From an uncultured Bacteroidales bacterium (GTDB taxonomy: Bacteria > Bacteroidota > Bacteroidia > Bacteroidales > P3): a DNA stretch of 64,000 nucleotides. Below the pieces are notes generated by a model. That model ran no database searches and had not been told where the DNA came from. It worked only from the letters and a program-made list of their open reading frames with translations. Positions 45,713 to 54,577 of the stretch are shown here, one piece after another (position 1 is the stretch's first letter; each line of letters begins with the position of its first letter). The stretch covers positions 1 to 64,000 of the forward strand of contig CAMVGR010000007.1 of assembly GCA_947167075.1 (NCBI GenBank). Reading direction: 5' to 3'. The translations under genes were made by a program, and so were the position numbers.

Positions 45713-48331
45713 TTAAAACAGTTGTGTCTGTGTGCCTTCGGCGAAACCCTGTCGGTCGTCGATCGTGGTGGCGTTGTCGGCAGAGGGTGTATTGTCGTCG
45801 TCGGCTGTGTCGGGCTCCGGATCGGGCTTTATGGGGGTGAGCCAGTTGAAGGCATCGACGGCGAAGGTGGTAAGGCGCTTGCCTTTGGCCTTGGCACTCT
45901 TCACGGCGATGAAGTCTTCGAGCTCCACTATTTCGCTCTGTATCTTCTTGCCACTGTCTTCCGCATAGACGACCTCTAGTCGGGGATAGTAGTCGATCGA
46001 GAAGGAGATCAGTTGGCTGCCGTCGTCGTCGAGGAAGGGTTGCTTGCGATCGGTAGGTTCGGGGACGAATCGTTTAAGGTAGGGGTAGCCCTCAGCCGAC
46101 CGGTAGAGGATGGTGACGATGGCGTTGGACTGGTATTTGCGTAGGTCGATGAGGTCGTCGTCGTAGTGGTTGGCCAGGTCGAACGAGGTGGTCCGATAGT
46201 GGCCCGATTGCATTAGGCAGAGTATCTTGTCGTTGCCTTTGAACTCGCCGATATAGCGTCCAGCTTCGTTCACATTGAGCCGTTTGATGCTGGGGTCGAA
46301 CCATATCTTGCGGGCACTGAGTGTGCTGACTCCCGAATCCTTCAGGTTGATGCTGCGAACGGCGTTGCGGGTCAGTATGTTGCCCATGCTCTGTCGGCCT
46401 TTGATGGCGAGGGTCTTGAAGTCGAAGTCGAAGGATACTTTCTTTAGTTTCGGGTTGCTGACATGGTGCACAGTGACTACTTCGGCTTCGCCGTTGGGGT
46501 TGGCGGTGAAATAGAGCACCTTGCTGTTTTTGGTACCTTTGGTGAGTTGATAGTCACGGTCGCGTGTGATAGAGGTGACGGAGAATCGTTTCACCATGGC
46601 GTAGCCCGCACTGCCATCGCGGTATATCATATTGTACACAGTGCGTTCGTCGCGTTTGCGGAAGACAGAGATGAACAGTATCTCTTTGCAGTCCTGCGAG
46701 CCTACGAAGCCTTTCTCCTGCACTTTGGTGACCATGAATGTACCGTCGCGGCGGAAGACAATGATGTCGTCCAGCCGTGAACAGTCGCAGGCCACTTCCA
46801 CACCTTCTTCCTTCTTCAACCCCCAACCGGCGAAACCGGTCTGATAGTTGACGTATAGTTTCTCGTTGGCGATGGCCACCGTGGTGGCTTCTATATCGTC
46901 GAAATCTCTTATTTCGGTGCGTCGCTCGCGTCCCTGTCCGTATTTCTTCAGTATGTCCTCGAAGTAGCGGATGGTGTAGTCGGTAAGATGTGCCAGGTGG
47001 TTCTTTACCTCCTCGATGGTCATTTCGATATTGGCAATCTCATCCACAGCTTTCTTTATGTCGAACTTGGAGATCTTCCTTACAGGCTTCTCGCACAGTT
47101 TCAGTACATCGTCGCGGGTGATTTCCTTCTTGAACAGTTTGCGGTAGGGGTCGAATGCACGTTCGATGGCCACCAGTTGTGCCTCCCACGTGTCTTGGTC
47201 TTTCTCCAACTGCTTGTATATTCGTTTCTCGAAGAATATCTTCTCTAGGCTTACCCAATGCCAACGGTCTTCTAGTTCGCCTAGCTGTATCTCCAGTTCT
47301 TGCCGCAGCAGGTCGCGTGTGCGCATGGTGTTGTGGCGCAGGATGTCGCTGGCGGTCATAAAGACGGGTTTGTCGTTCACAATGACACAGGTCTGTGGCG
47401 AGAAGGAAATCTGACATGAGGTGAATGCGTAGAGTGCATCGATGGTTTGGTCTGGGCTCACTCCCGACGGGAGATAGACCACTATCTCTACCTCTGCCGC
47501 TGTGTTGTCGTCTACTTTCTTGATTTTGATCTTCCCTTTTTCGTTGGCCTTAAGGATGCTGTCGATAAGTACGTCGGTGGTGACGGTATATGGAAGCTCG
47601 GTGATGACAATGGCTTTCCGCTTGTCGTCGTAGTGCATTTTGGCACGGATACGCAGGCGGCCACCCAATGCTGCGTCGTTGTATCGGCTCACATCTATCA
47701 GTCCCCCCGTAGGGAAATCGGGGTAGATTACAAATTCCTCGTTTTTCAGTATCTTGATGCTACATTGCAGCAGTTCGCAGAAGTTGTGAGGAAGGATGAC
47801 CGACGTGAGGGTGACGGCGATGCCTTTGGTGCCTTGAGCCAGCAGTAGTGGGAATTTGATGGGCAGGGTGACGGGTTCTTGTTTACGTCCGTCGTAGGAT
47901 GGTTTCCATTGAGTGGTCTTAGGATTGAACACCACCTCTTTGGCAAACTTGGAGAGTCGTGCCTCGATGTATCGGCCTGCTGCGGCATCGTCGCCGGTGA
48001 GGATGTTGCCCCAGTTTCCCTGGGTATCGATGAGAAGCTCTTTTTGGCCTAGATTGACGAGGGCATCTTTGATAGAGGCATCGCCATGGGGATGGTATTG
48101 CATGGTGTTGCCCACGATGTTAGCCACTTTGGTGTAGCGTCCGTCGTCGGTCTCACGCATGGCGTGCAGTATACGTCGTTGCACTGGTTTTAGTCCGTCG
48201 TCGATGTCGGGCACCGAGCGGTCCAAGATGACATCCGATGCGTAATCGATCCAGTAGTCGCGAAACATGCCGTTGAGCGAAAGCGTTTCGCCCTCGTGCT
48301 CGGCAGGTGTATTGGGGGTGTTCTCTTCCAT
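45713..48331 (-). CDS. parC: DNA topoisomerase IV subunit A
   Basis: 872 residues. Type IIA topoisomerase breakage-reunion subunit. DGLKPVQRRILHAM, NTMQYHPHGDAS, and the catalytic tyrosine in AAGRYIEARLSKF. The C-terminal beta-pinwheel is present but diverged, and the extreme end is acidic (PDPEPDTADDDN). In Bacteroidota this subtype is usually annotated as ParC/GyrA-like; the partner ParE is not in the window. Close packing with lepB upstream (9 bases) suggests one transcript. Confidence 0.9.
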   Translation of the reverse strand: MEENTPNTPAEHEGETLSLNGMFRDYWIDYASDVILDRSVPDIDDGLKPVQRRILHAMRETDDGRYTKVANIVGNTMQYHPHGDASIKDALVNLGQKELLIDTQGNWGNILTGDDAAAGRYIEARLSKFAKEVVFNPKTTQWKPSYDGRKQEPVTLPIKFPLLLAQGTKGIAVTLTSVILPHNFCELLQCSIKILKNEEFVIYPDFPTGGLIDVSRYNDAALGGRLRIRAKMHYDDKRKAIVITELPYTVTTDVLIDSILKANEKGKIKIKKVDDNTAAEVEIVVYLPSGVSPDQTIDALYAFTSCQISFSPQTCVIVNDKPVFMTASDILRHNTMRTRDLLRQELEIQLGELEDRWHWVSLEKIFFEKRIYKQLEKDQDTWEAQLVAIERAFDPYRKLFKKEITRDDVLKLCEKPVRKISKFDIKKAVDEIANIEMTIEEVKNHLAHLTDYTIRYFEDILKKYGQGRERRTEIRDFDDIEATTVAIANEKLYVNYQTGFAGWGLKKEEGVEVACDCSRLDDIIVFRRDGTFMVTKVQEKGFVGSQDCKEILFISVFRKRDERTVYNMIYRDGSAGYAMVKRFSVTSITRDRDYQLTKGTKNSKVLYFTANPNGEAEVVTVHHVSNPKLKKVSFDFDFKTLAIKGRQSMGNILTRNAVRSINLKDSGVSTLSARKIWFDPSIKRLNVNEAGRYIGEFKGNDKILCLMQSGHYRTTSFDLANHYDDDLIDLRKYQSNAIVTILYRSAEGYPYLKRFVPEPTDRKQPFLDDDGSQLISFSIDYYPRLEVVYAEDSGKKIQSEIVELEDFIAVKSAKAKGKRLTTFAVDAFNWLTPIKPDPEPDTADDDNTPSADNATTIDDRQGFAEGTQTQLF

Positions 48332-48340
48332 GTTAGTTCA

Positions 48341-49903
48341 TTAATGCTTGTTGGCGTTGCGTAGGAACCTGTTCCAGCGTATCTTGCTGCGATCCTTGTC
48401 CCAGCTGAAGTAGATGGTAAGTGCTTTGCCCACCAGGTGGTCTTCAGGCACAAAGCCCCAATAGCGGCTGTCCACACTGTTGTGTCTGTTGTCGCCCATC
48501 ATCCAGTAGTAGTTCTGCTGGCAGGTGTAGCTTGTGGTGGGTTGCCCGTTGATGTATATTTGGCCGTCTTTCACTTCCAGTTTGTTGCCTTCGTATACCT
48601 CTATCACACGACGGTAGAAGGGAAGGGTCTGAAGGTTCAGCTGTAGGGTCTCGCCCTTGGCGGGGATATGCACCGGACCGTAGTTGTCCACTGTCCAGAA
48701 GAGGGTGTCTATGTATGGGAAGAGGTCGGTGTTGCCGTGGGTGCTGTCGACAGTCTGAACGAGGGGTTGTACATCCACCACCTCGTATTTCGATGCCATG
48801 CGGCTGGCTTTTTCGCGGGTGAGAGGTAGTATGTAGTAGGGGGTTCCCATGTAGGCTCGCTGTTGTTCGGCGCGTGCGATGTCTTCGTTGCTCACGCCCA
48901 TCTGCTGCAGCACTCGTTGTGGCAGTGCTATCTCGTTGAATAGCACGGCGTAGGTGAACTGCACCTCCTCGGGGTTGTCCATCTTTGCTCCGTTTATGTA
49001 CACCTCCTGATTCTTTATCTGCACCTCCTCGCCGGGCAGTCCGATGCAGCGTTTGATGAAGTTTTCACGTTTGTCGACCGGTCGCACTCGTATCTTTCCT
49101 ATCTCTATCCGCTCGCCGTATTCGTTCCATACACGGTCTTCCCGCACTGCTTCTTCGCCGTAGTTGCGTACCAGTTCGTGGTAGCTTCTATTGCTGAGTT
49201 GGGCGCTGCACATGGTGTCGCCGTCGGGATAGTTGAATACCACTGCGTCGTAGCGCTTCACGTGGGTTAGGCCTGGGTAGCGGTGGTAGGGCATTTTGAT
49301 CAGCTTAGAATACGACTCTACAGAGCCGTTGGTGCCTGGCAACACGTTGTGCACCAGTGGCACTGCCAAGGGTGTCATGCTGGCTCGTGGACCATACGAC
49401 AGTTTGCTCACCACCAAGTGGTCGCCCACAAGCAGGCTTTTCTCCATCGAGCTGGAGGGGATGTTGTACAGTTCGATGCAGAAGCTTCTGATGATCATGG
49501 CTGCCACCAGTGCAAAAACGATGGCATCCAGCCAATCGCGGGCTCCCTTCACCTTCTCTGGCGGGTCGGTTTTGGCATCGTGCCACACATAGCGTGGATT
49601 GGCTCCCAGCCATGGCAGGTATATCCACGGGAAGATGATGGCGAAGGTCTGCTCCCAGAAGCTGTACCGGCGGCAGCAGCGTGCTGTGTCGGTCACACGT
49701 AGCAAAAGGCTGAAAATATTGATAGCCGGCACGAACAGAAACAGGTATGAAGGCCATTTCTTGTCGCACAGGCGGGTCCACAGCAGCACGTTCCACACTG
49801 GCACCAGGGCTTTCCACCACGCTAGTCCCGCTTTTTTGAACACCAAGCTCAATCCGGCTAGCGATCCTGCAAAATAGATGATGATAAAGATGTTGTACAA
49901 CAT
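48341..49903 (-). CDS. lepB: Signal peptidase I (long Bacteroidota form)
   Basis: 520 residues against 324 in E. coli. Two or three membrane segments in the first ~95 residues (extra domain of this phylum), another at ~125-142, then the catalytic region: IPSSSMEKSL (Ser152), FIKRCIGLPGE (Lys284) and GDNRHNSVDSRYWGFVP. Cleaves signal peptides on the outer face of the inner membrane. The periplasmic domain contains a large insertion between the Lys box and box E. Confidence 0.95.
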   Translation of the reverse strand: MLYNIFIIIYFAGSLAGLSLVFKKAGLAWWKALVPVWNVLLWTRLCDKKWPSYLFLFVPAINIFSLLLRVTDTARCCRRYSFWEQTFAIIFPWIYLPWLGANPRYVWHDAKTDPPEKVKGARDWLDAIVFALVAAMIIRSFCIELYNIPSSSMEKSLLVGDHLVVSKLSYGPRASMTPLAVPLVHNVLPGTNGSVESYSKLIKMPYHRYPGLTHVKRYDAVVFNYPDGDTMCSAQLSNRSYHELVRNYGEEAVREDRVWNEYGERIEIGKIRVRPVDKRENFIKRCIGLPGEEVQIKNQEVYINGAKMDNPEEVQFTYAVLFNEIALPQRVLQQMGVSNEDIARAEQQRAYMGTPYYILPLTREKASRMASKYEVVDVQPLVQTVDSTHGNTDLFPYIDTLFWTVDNYGPVHIPAKGETLQLNLQTLPFYRRVIEVYEGNKLEVKDGQIYINGQPTTSYTCQQNYYWMMGDNRHNSVDSRYWGFVPEDHLVGKALTIYFSWDKDRSKIRWNRFLRNANKH

Positions 49904-49976
49904 GTTTCAATTCTGTTTGTTTATTCTTTACTTTCTTTTGTTCAGTCGATCTGTATTCTTGTTTGTCCTGCGGCAC

Positions 49977-51062
49977 CTACTGCTGTCGTGTCACTTGGTC
50001 GAGCAGTGCCGTAAGGGTGTTTTTTTCCTTCTCCCAATTCATATCGCGACGGGCAGCGGCGAAGTCGTCGTCGGTCCAATGCCGGTCTAGTATGCGTCTC
50101 ACGCTCTGTGCCAGTGCTTCGGCACCTGGTTCGCGCATGATTTCGCCCACCTTGTAGCGTCGCACCACGGCGGCCATCTCGGGCAGGTCGCTCACCACCA
50201 TCGGCACTCCGGCCCGCACAAAATCGCCCACGCGGTTGGGGAGGGCGTAGTGGTAGCTCAATCCGATGTCTTCCAGCATCACCAATCCCACGTCGGCCTC
50301 CAGGGTCATCTGTTCCAGCTCGTGGGGCATCAGCCGACCGGTGAAGCGGATGCGGTCGCTCCATGGTTTGCTGGCGGCCCTCCGCTGCATCTCTTCCAGC
50401 AGGTCGCCGTCGCCAGCCACCACCAGTCGGCAGTCGGGTAGCCATTCCAGTGCGTCGATGGCCCAGTCCACCCCCCGCCCTTTGTTTACGCGGCCTTGGT
50501 AGAGCAGGATTCGCTGTTGGCCTTCTTCGTGAGGGCGCACCGGCACCGGAGCTCCTGCAGGTAGATTGCGTACCACAGACATCTGCACTCCCAGTTCGTT
50601 GCGATAGTGGGCCGCTATGCTACCGCACACCGTCAGCAATCCGTCGCAGCAGGGCATCAGCAGTCGCTCGATAGTGCGCCACACCCAGCGTACCAACGGT
50701 TTGTCTACCAGTTCGGGCACTTCGGGCATCAGCTCATGGGCATCCATCACCAGCTTCACTCCGCTCCGCAGCGAGGCCATGTAGCAGCCAGGCAGCGTGT
50801 CGCTATCGTTGGCCCATACCACATCCACAGCCTCTTTCCTCAGCCGGCGCCATAGCTGCCAGTTGAGTTCGGCATAGAATCGCCACCCCCGCTGGTGTCT
50901 CAGTGGCAGGTCGTTACGGCCTACTACAAGCACCTCGCAGCCCGCCTCCTCCAGTGCCTGTCGGTGACGAGCCACACGCTGGTCGGTCAGCAGGTCGTTG
51001 CTCACCGCCATTGCTATGCGCCGTTTTGGATTGCTACGCATCCTATGCTTTATTTCTTCCAT
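49977..51062 (-). CDS. Glycosyltransferase, GT4-like
   Basis: 361 residues. RRIAMAVSNDLLTDQRVARH at the start is a pattern of Bacteroidota glycosyltransferases; DAHELMPEVPEL, LLYQGRVNKGRGVDWAIDAL and YHYALPNRVGDFVRAGVPMV (donor site) follow. The usual E-x7-E glutamates are not evident in the last motif. Substrate unknown; 73 bases separate it from lepB. Confidence 0.88.
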   Translation of the reverse strand: MEEIKHRMRSNPKRRIAMAVSNDLLTDQRVARHRQALEEAGCEVLVVGRNDLPLRHQRGWRFYAELNWQLWRRLRKEAVDVVWANDSDTLPGCYMASLRSGVKLVMDAHELMPEVPELVDKPLVRWVWRTIERLLMPCCDGLLTVCGSIAAHYRNELGVQMSVVRNLPAGAPVPVRPHEEGQQRILLYQGRVNKGRGVDWAIDALEWLPDCRLVVAGDGDLLEEMQRRAASKPWSDRIRFTGRLMPHELEQMTLEADVGLVMLEDIGLSYHYALPNRVGDFVRAGVPMVVSDLPEMAAVVRRYKVGEIMREPGAEALAQSVRRILDRHWTDDDFAAARRDMNWEKEKNTLTALLDQVTRQQ

Positions 51063-51229
51063 TAACGGTGTTCTTTTCTTTTTTCGTATCCCTGTTGAAA
51101 AAAAAACTCCTCATCGGCCTCCTCGAGCAGTCGCCCTCCCGACGTGCCCGACTCCCACTGCCACCCTTCCGCGGAACGCAGCCGGAGGCCATCCGTATTT
51201 TTTCCGTCCACACATCGTGATTAAGCGAG

Positions 51230-51275
51230 GATGGTACGGTGCATGTACGGTGCATGTACGGTTCAAGTACGGTGC
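51230..51275 (+). repeat. CCGTACATGCA repeat element, copy 4
   Basis: On the plus strand TGGTACGGTGCATGTACGG, TGCATGTACGG, TTCAAGTACGGTGCAG. Upstream of the lipoprotein gene at 51449. Confidence 0.8.
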
Positions 51276-51448
51276 AGATAGCCTGATGTGCTGTGTTTCA
51301 GAGCGAAATGGGTTGAATTGAATGGTTGGATACAATAAATATGGCAAGTGAACGTTAGGTATAAGCATGTCTCTTCGGATAGTGGCTGCAAATGGCTGAA
51401 TCCGAGTGCATAGATAGAAAAAGTATAAACAGAATGAGGAATGACAGT

Positions 51449-52393
51449 ATGACAAATAAGATATGGACATCGATGCTTGCGATGGCTGTGATGCTGCTGA
51501 CGGCTTGCACCGATAGCGAGTCCAAACTAGAGAAGCGGGCGGCAGAATTGTGCCAATATGTACCTGACCACGAGCTGTTGGAACAGTCGCGGGAATACAT
51601 GACGGAGGATTTCTATGCCGTACTGGATACGATGTTCAATCTGCCCGAGCAGGAAGAATTGGCCCACGAATGGCTCTACTATTTCGTGACGGGCAACGGC
51701 GGCACAATAGCCGACTACGAGGTGACCGATGTGCAGCGCATCGATGCGACGCATGCCGTGGCCAACATCAAGGTGCGACAGAAGTGGGAGGACGGTTCGT
51801 TCGACGAGTCGACCGATGTGGAGATGCACTGCCTGTATATGGAGAAAGTGGGCGGACAATGGCTGATGTCGGATTTCGACGAACACAAGGCCGACTGCAT
51901 ACAATACCTAGCCAACTACAGACGCGAACAGGCTGTGCGCGATGCCATGGCAGACTATCTGGTCAGTAGGATAGGAAGCGGATACCTGCAGGGCGAGCTG
52001 TGTGTGCCTACGCTGATGATAGTGGCGGCGGAGGAGCAGGATTCGACCCATGCTCGGGTATGGTGCGACACGTGGGTGGACTGGTATCGTGTGGCAGGCG
52101 ACACACTGAAGTCGGTGTCGGGTGGTAATCATTCTGGATGTATGAGCCTGGAGAAACAAGCCGACGGAAAACTGATAGTGACAGATTTTGAGCAGACTGT
52201 AGACGGGGCAGGAAACGATGCCAGTGCCCGTCGGATATTCGGTACTCACTACGAAGTGTACCAGAACGTCCACTCCAATGCAGACATCCGCGAAGCCCTG
52301 CGCAGGCTGCAACTGCAGAATTATGTCAGCCAACACAAGATGGAAGTGCACTACTACCAAGACTACGGCTGGCCTGCCGTGGCCCTGCAGTAG
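51449..52393 (+). CDS. Lipoprotein of unknown function
   Basis: 314 residues from the ATG at 51449, which gives the lipoprotein signal MTNKIWTSMLAMAVMLLTAC. ATGs at 51392 and 51434 are in frame but would put polar residues before the signal. The body seems to contain two NTF2-like or DUF4878-like halves (KVRQKWEDGSFDESTDVEMH then KVGGQWLMSDFDEHK; LKSVSGGNHSGCMSLEKQ then ADGKLIVTDFEQTVD). Not otherwise recognised. Confidence 0.82.
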   Translation: MTNKIWTSMLAMAVMLLTACTDSESKLEKRAAELCQYVPDHELLEQSREYMTEDFYAVLDTMFNLPEQEELAHEWLYYFVTGNGGTIADYEVTDVQRIDATHAVANIKVRQKWEDGSFDESTDVEMHCLYMEKVGGQWLMSDFDEHKADCIQYLANYRREQAVRDAMADYLVSRIGSGYLQGELCVPTLMIVAAEEQDSTHARVWCDTWVDWYRVAGDTLKSVSGGNHSGCMSLEKQADGKLIVTDFEQTVDGAGNDASARRIFGTHYEVYQNVHSNADIREALRRLQLQNYVSQHKMEVHYYQDYGWPAVALQ

Positions 52394-52478
52394 TACTGCG
52401 AAGAGGGCAGGAGGTCAGATAGAATCCCTTTTCCACAACTAAACACACTGATATTTAAGAGAGAAACAACTATTTGTG

Positions 52479-52964
52479 ATGAAACTGAGCTATAAATATT
52501 ATACAATAGGCATACCGCTGCCCACACTGAGACGACTGAAACGTCGCATGAAATGGGTGAGGGCGGCAGGCGGCGTGGTGAGCGACGACGAAGGCAATAT
52601 GCTGGTCATATTGCGCAATGGCCGATGGGATTTGCCCAAAGGCCGTGTGGAAGAAGGCGAGAGCACATTGCGTGCGGCCCTGCGCGAGGTGCAGGAGGAG
52701 ACCGGCGTATCGGCCTCCCCTCAGCAGTTTCTCACCAAGACCTACCATTGCTACAACCTCTATGGGGGATGGCACCTGAAGCAGACCTTTTGGTACACGA
52801 TGCGTGTGCACGGGGTGTGTCCGCCCACTGTGCCGCAGACCGAAGAGGGAATAGAACAGGCGGTGTGGGTGCGTCCGCGGCAGTGGTATCGTCGTATGAA
52901 GCATAGCTATGGAACAATGCGTGTGATAGCCAAACAAATGCGATGGACAAGGTTGACCAAATAG
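52479..52964 (+). CDS. NUDIX hydrolase
   Basis: 161 residues from the ATG at 52479 (a GTG lies one codon earlier). Nudix box GRVEEGESTLRAALREVQEE then TGV matches G-x5-E-x7-R-E-x2-E-E. N-terminal basic region (RRLKRRMKWVRAAGGVV). Cleaves a nucleoside diphosphate linked to another group; the substrate is unknown. Its end overlaps dprA by 22 bases. Confidence 0.93.
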   Translation: MKLSYKYYTIGIPLPTLRRLKRRMKWVRAAGGVVSDDEGNMLVILRNGRWDLPKGRVEEGESTLRAALREVQEETGVSASPQQFLTKTYHCYNLYGGWHLKQTFWYTMRVHGVCPPTVPQTEEGIEQAVWVRPRQWYRRMKHSYGTMRVIAKQMRWTRLTK

Positions 52965-54049
52965 CATTGGCAATGATTCCGGGTTTGGGCCCTACCGCCT
53001 GCCGTCGGCTGCTCGATCTATATCCAGGCGAGAATATCTTCGCCCTGCCAGCCAACGAACTGACGCGGGCGTTGGGTGGCCGTAGGGAGGTGCTACACGC
53101 TGTGCTCAACAAGACCACCCACCATCAGGCAGAAGAGGAGCTGAAACGTATCGCGCAGCATGGCATAAGGGCTCTCTTCTGTACGGACGAGGACTATCCT
53201 TCAAGGCTCAACAGTGAGGATACACTCGACTGTCCGGTGCTGATATATGTAATGGGTACCGCCGACCTCAATGCCGAACGCACGGTGGCCCTAGTAGGGA
53301 GTCGCAAGGCCACACCGCATGGGCAGGACGACTGTCGGCGGCTGGTAGAGGGGTTGGCCGGAGTGCATCCCACCATAGTTAGCGGCCTAGCCTATGGCAT
53401 CGATACCCAAGCTCACACGGCATCGCTTGAACAACACCTGCCTACCATTGCGGTGCTGGGCCATGGTTTGGACACGATATACCCCTCGCAAAACCGGCAG
53501 TTGGCCGCACGCATAGTGGACGAAGGCGGTGCTCTGCTGACAGAATACCCGTTTGGAACTGCCATTAACCCGAACTATTTCCCCGCTCGCAACCGTATCA
53601 TCGCCGCCTTGAGCGACGCCACTGTGGTGGTGGAGGCCGCTGCCAAGGGTGGGGCACTGATTACTGCGACGATAGCTTTGGGATACCATCGCGAGGTGTA
53701 CGCTGTGCCAGGACGCATCAGCGACAAGTATTCGGAAGGTACTAATAGCCTAATAGCCAACAATCAGGCCTCGCTAATCAGGGGTGCCAACGACCTAATC
53801 GAGCAGATGGGGTGGCCACAAGAAGGGGGGAACGAGGACAATGGGCAGCAAAAACTGTTCGATGTGCTGCCACCGGAGGAGCAACGCATAGTGGATATGC
53901 TGCGTGAGCAGGGCGATATGGCCATGGATACTATCGTGCAGCAGTTGCGAATGCCGATGCCACAAGTGGTATCCCTGTTGTTCCATCTAGAAATGCAGCG
54001 GCATATCAGACTGCTGCCAGGCCGAATATATCATTTAGTAGAAAGATAA
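52943..54049 (+). CDS. dprA: DNA processing protein DprA
   Basis: 368 residues. Loads RecA on incoming single-stranded DNA in natural transformation. N-terminal helical SAM-like part (MIPGLGPTACRRLLDLYPG), the Rossmann core with VALVGSRKATPHG, GLAYGIDTQAH, YPFGTAINPNYFPARNRIIA, and a C-terminal winged helix (~305-368, DMLREQGDMAMDTIVQQLRM). The overlap with the NUDIX gene suggests coupled translation. Confidence 0.96.
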   Translation: MDKVDQIALAMIPGLGPTACRRLLDLYPGENIFALPANELTRALGGRREVLHAVLNKTTHHQAEEELKRIAQHGIRALFCTDEDYPSRLNSEDTLDCPVLIYVMGTADLNAERTVALVGSRKATPHGQDDCRRLVEGLAGVHPTIVSGLAYGIDTQAHTASLEQHLPTIAVLGHGLDTIYPSQNRQLAARIVDEGGALLTEYPFGTAINPNYFPARNRIIAALSDATVVVEAAAKGGALITATIALGYHREVYAVPGRISDKYSEGTNSLIANNQASLIRGANDLIEQMGWPQEGGNEDNGQQKLFDVLPPEEQRIVDMLREQGDMAMDTIVQQLRMPMPQVVSLLFHLEMQRHIRLLPGRIYHLVER

Positions 54050-54064
54050 AACACAAAGCGAAAC

Positions 54065-54577
54065 ATGAAGAAGATAATCTATGCAGTGTTGGTGGCGATG
54101 CTTGTTGCGTCGTGTACGGGCGGCCACCGGACAGAGAAATTTACCTCGCAGGACGGGTCGGTGAAGGCTACCAGACATGGCGACAAATGGTCGATAGTGG
54201 ATTCGACAGGCCGTGAGGTGGTGGAGCAATACGACTCGATGCGTGTGCTGGAAGTGGGCGAGGATGGACATCCGATGTCGGTGAAATACTACAAAGGCGA
54301 CGAAGAACACCTCCTGCAGTACTACAGCAACATGCAGCTGCGTGGAGAAGGTGTGATGAAAAACGGCCTTCGCGAGGGCAGATGGGTATACTACCACCCC
54401 AACGGAATGAAGCAGGTGGAGGCATTCTTTGTGAATGGAAAAGAACAGGGCCCCTACCGAGTGTATCGCGACAATGGCATTCCGGTCTATGTGGGCACCT
54501 ACACCGACGGCAAGCCTTCCGGTGTGTGGGAGGTGTATGACAACGAGGGCCAGCTGGTACAAAAGAGCGAGTATTGA
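54065..54577 (+). CDS. MORN-repeat lipoprotein
   Basis: 170 residues. Signal MKKIIYAVLVAMLVASC with Cys17 as lipid site. The second half is toxin-antitoxin-style MORN_2 repeats: GEGVMKNGLREGRWVYYHPN, GKEQGPYRVYRDNG, GKPSGVWEVYDNEGQL. Such repeats occur in many Bacteroidota envelope proteins; function unknown. Its stop overlaps the cca start (TGATG). Confidence 0.9.
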   Translation: MKKIIYAVLVAMLVASCTGGHRTEKFTSQDGSVKATRHGDKWSIVDSTGREVVEQYDSMRVLEVGEDGHPMSVKYYKGDEEHLLQYYSNMQLRGEGVMKNGLREGRWVYYHPNGMKQVEAFFVNGKEQGPYRVYRDNGIPVYVGTYTDGKPSGVWEVYDNEGQLVQKSEY